A DNA stretch of 64,000 nt. It comes from Kibdelosporangium banguiense (GTDB lineage: Bacteria > Actinomycetota > Actinomycetes > Mycobacteriales > Pseudonocardiaceae). Numbering within the stretch: the stretch's first letter is position 1; the number at the start of each line of letters is the position of its first letter. Of the stretch, positions 63,286 through 64,000 are shown one piece after another. A program made the position numbers and the translations under genes. Location: assembly GCF_017876405.1 (NCBI RefSeq), contig NZ_JAGINW010000001.1, forward strand, positions 3,237,203-3,301,202, written 5' to 3'. The notes under the pieces are model-generated. The model was not told the origin of the DNA. It ran no database searches and saw nothing but the letters and a program-made list of their open reading frames with translations.

Positions 63286-64000
63286 AGCGGGATGTTCCCA
63301 TGCTTCTTGGGCGGCAACGTCTCACGCTTGTCACGCAACATGCGCAGCGAACGTGCCACATAGCCACGCGTATAGGAAGGCGGAATGACGGAGTCGACGT
63401 AACCACGCTCAGCCGCCGCATACGGGTTGAGGAGCGTGTCCTCGTACTCCTGGACGAGCTCGGCACGCAACGCCTCGACGTCCTTACCCTCGTCTGCGGC
63501 CTTGGCGAGCGTCTTACGGTGCACGATGTTCGCCGCGCCCTGCGCACCCATGACGGCGATCTGCGCCGTCGGCCACGCGAGGTTCATGTCGGCGCCGAGG
63601 TGCTTGGAGCCCATGACGTCGTACGCGCCACCGAACGCCTTGCGCGTAATGACGGTGACCTTCGGAACGGTCGCCTCGGCGTACGCGTAGATGAGCTTCG
63701 CGCCGCGACGGATGATGCCGTTCCATTCCTGGTCCGTACCCGGCAGGAAGCCTGGCACGTCTACGAACGTCAGCACCGGCACGTTGAACGCGTCGCACGT
63801 ACGCACGAACCGCGCTGCCTTCTCCGACGCGTCGATGTCCAGGCAACCCGCGAACTGGGTGGGCTGGTTGGCGACCACGCCGACCGCACGCCCTTCGACG
63901 CGGCCGAAGCCGACCAGGATGTTCGGTGCGAACAGCTGGTGTACCTCAAGGAATTCGCCGTCGTCGAGCACGCGGGTGATGACCTCGTGCATGTCGTACG
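63282..64000 (-). CDS. accD5: Acyl-CoA (propionyl-CoA) carboxylase beta subunit, 3' part
   Basis: The last 238 or so codons of a carboxyltransferase beta subunit, cut by the right edge. [41 protein letters not shown] and [19 protein letters not shown] (oxyanion and active-site strand), with [36 protein letters not shown], are characteristic. It transfers CO2 from biotin to propionyl- or acetyl-CoA, giving methylmalonyl-CoA for the mutase operon at 13588. Overlaps the epsilon gene. Confidence 0.95.
   Translation of the reverse strand, partial: YDMHEVITRVLDDGEFLEVHQLFAPNILVGFGRVEGRAVGVVANQPTQFAGCLDIDASEKAARFVRTCDAFNVPVLTFVDVPGFLPGTDQEWNGIIRRGAKLIYAYAEATVPKVTVITRKAFGGAYDVMGSKHLGADMNLAWPTAQIAVMGAQGAANIVHRKTLAKAADEGKDVEALRAELVQEYEDTLLNPYAAAERGYVDSVIPPSYTRGYVARSLRMLRDKRETLPPKKHGNIPL

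Overview
The window is chromosomal DNA from a high-GC actinomycete, most likely of the order Pseudonocardiales (relatives of Amycolatopsis, Lentzea, Saccharothrix or Kibdelosporangium). Pointers are the strong G/C third-position bias, many GTG/TTG starts, several apparently leaderless genes, a Ser/Thr kinase with an extracytoplasmic domain, DUF1707 proteins, an EspG/WXG100-type ESX cluster, a class F sortase and actinobacterial-type S8 and CocE secreted hydrolases. The genus is not fixed by the sequence.

The core genes look like a stretched version of the mycobacterial block Rv3280-Rv3308. From right to left: acyl-CoA carboxylase beta (cut by the window end) and epsilon, Maf, biotin carboxylase/BCCP alpha, glpD, lpdA divergent from a gamma-glutamylcyclotransferase-like gene, an M20 amidohydrolase, purine nucleoside phosphorylase and phosphosugar mutase. 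Between these anchors lie inserted or lineage-specific segments.

Layout: 1-2030, tail of a CopG-like antitoxin with a Doc-like toxin, then a MerR regulator with an aldo/keto reductase. 2073-6752, a large secreted subtilisin-like protease and the broken C-terminal part of a TPR regulator. 6761-11059, a tight minus-strand run (two membrane proteins, PNP, phosphomutase, flavodoxin) facing a divergent MerR regulator. 11791-13515, a Ser/Thr kinase. 13588-18571, the methylmalonyl-CoA mutase operon (mutA-mutB-meaB). 19068-20333, the amidohydrolase. 20421-33104, a large ATPase regulator followed by a giant secreted RHS/YD protein ending in a Hint domain and an HNH nuclease tip. 33111-36700, a truncated AbiEi-like gene, the cyclotransferase/lpdA pair, and a sortase substrate with its sortase. 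36701-42357, an F420-type oxidoreductase, a SixA-like phosphatase, and the glycerol regulon glpF-glpK/glpD. 42400-45250, an ISAs1-family transposase remnant and a three-gene ESX accessory operon. 45328-50874, an acetyltransferase, a permease with two ATPases and an orphan D12-class adenine methylase. 50917-54183, three tandem DUF1707 genes behind the carboxylase alpha subunit. 54306-64000, an SDF symporter, maf, a PadR/MFS pair, an ECF sigma with its partner, a CocE-type hydrolase and the accE/accD pair.

Metabolically the window joins propionyl-CoA carboxylation to methylmalonyl-CoA isomerisation and glycerol uptake to oxidation. The most system-like accessory element is the 20.4-33.1 kb regulator plus exported RHS-Hint-HNH protein. 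No clear immunity gene follows it.
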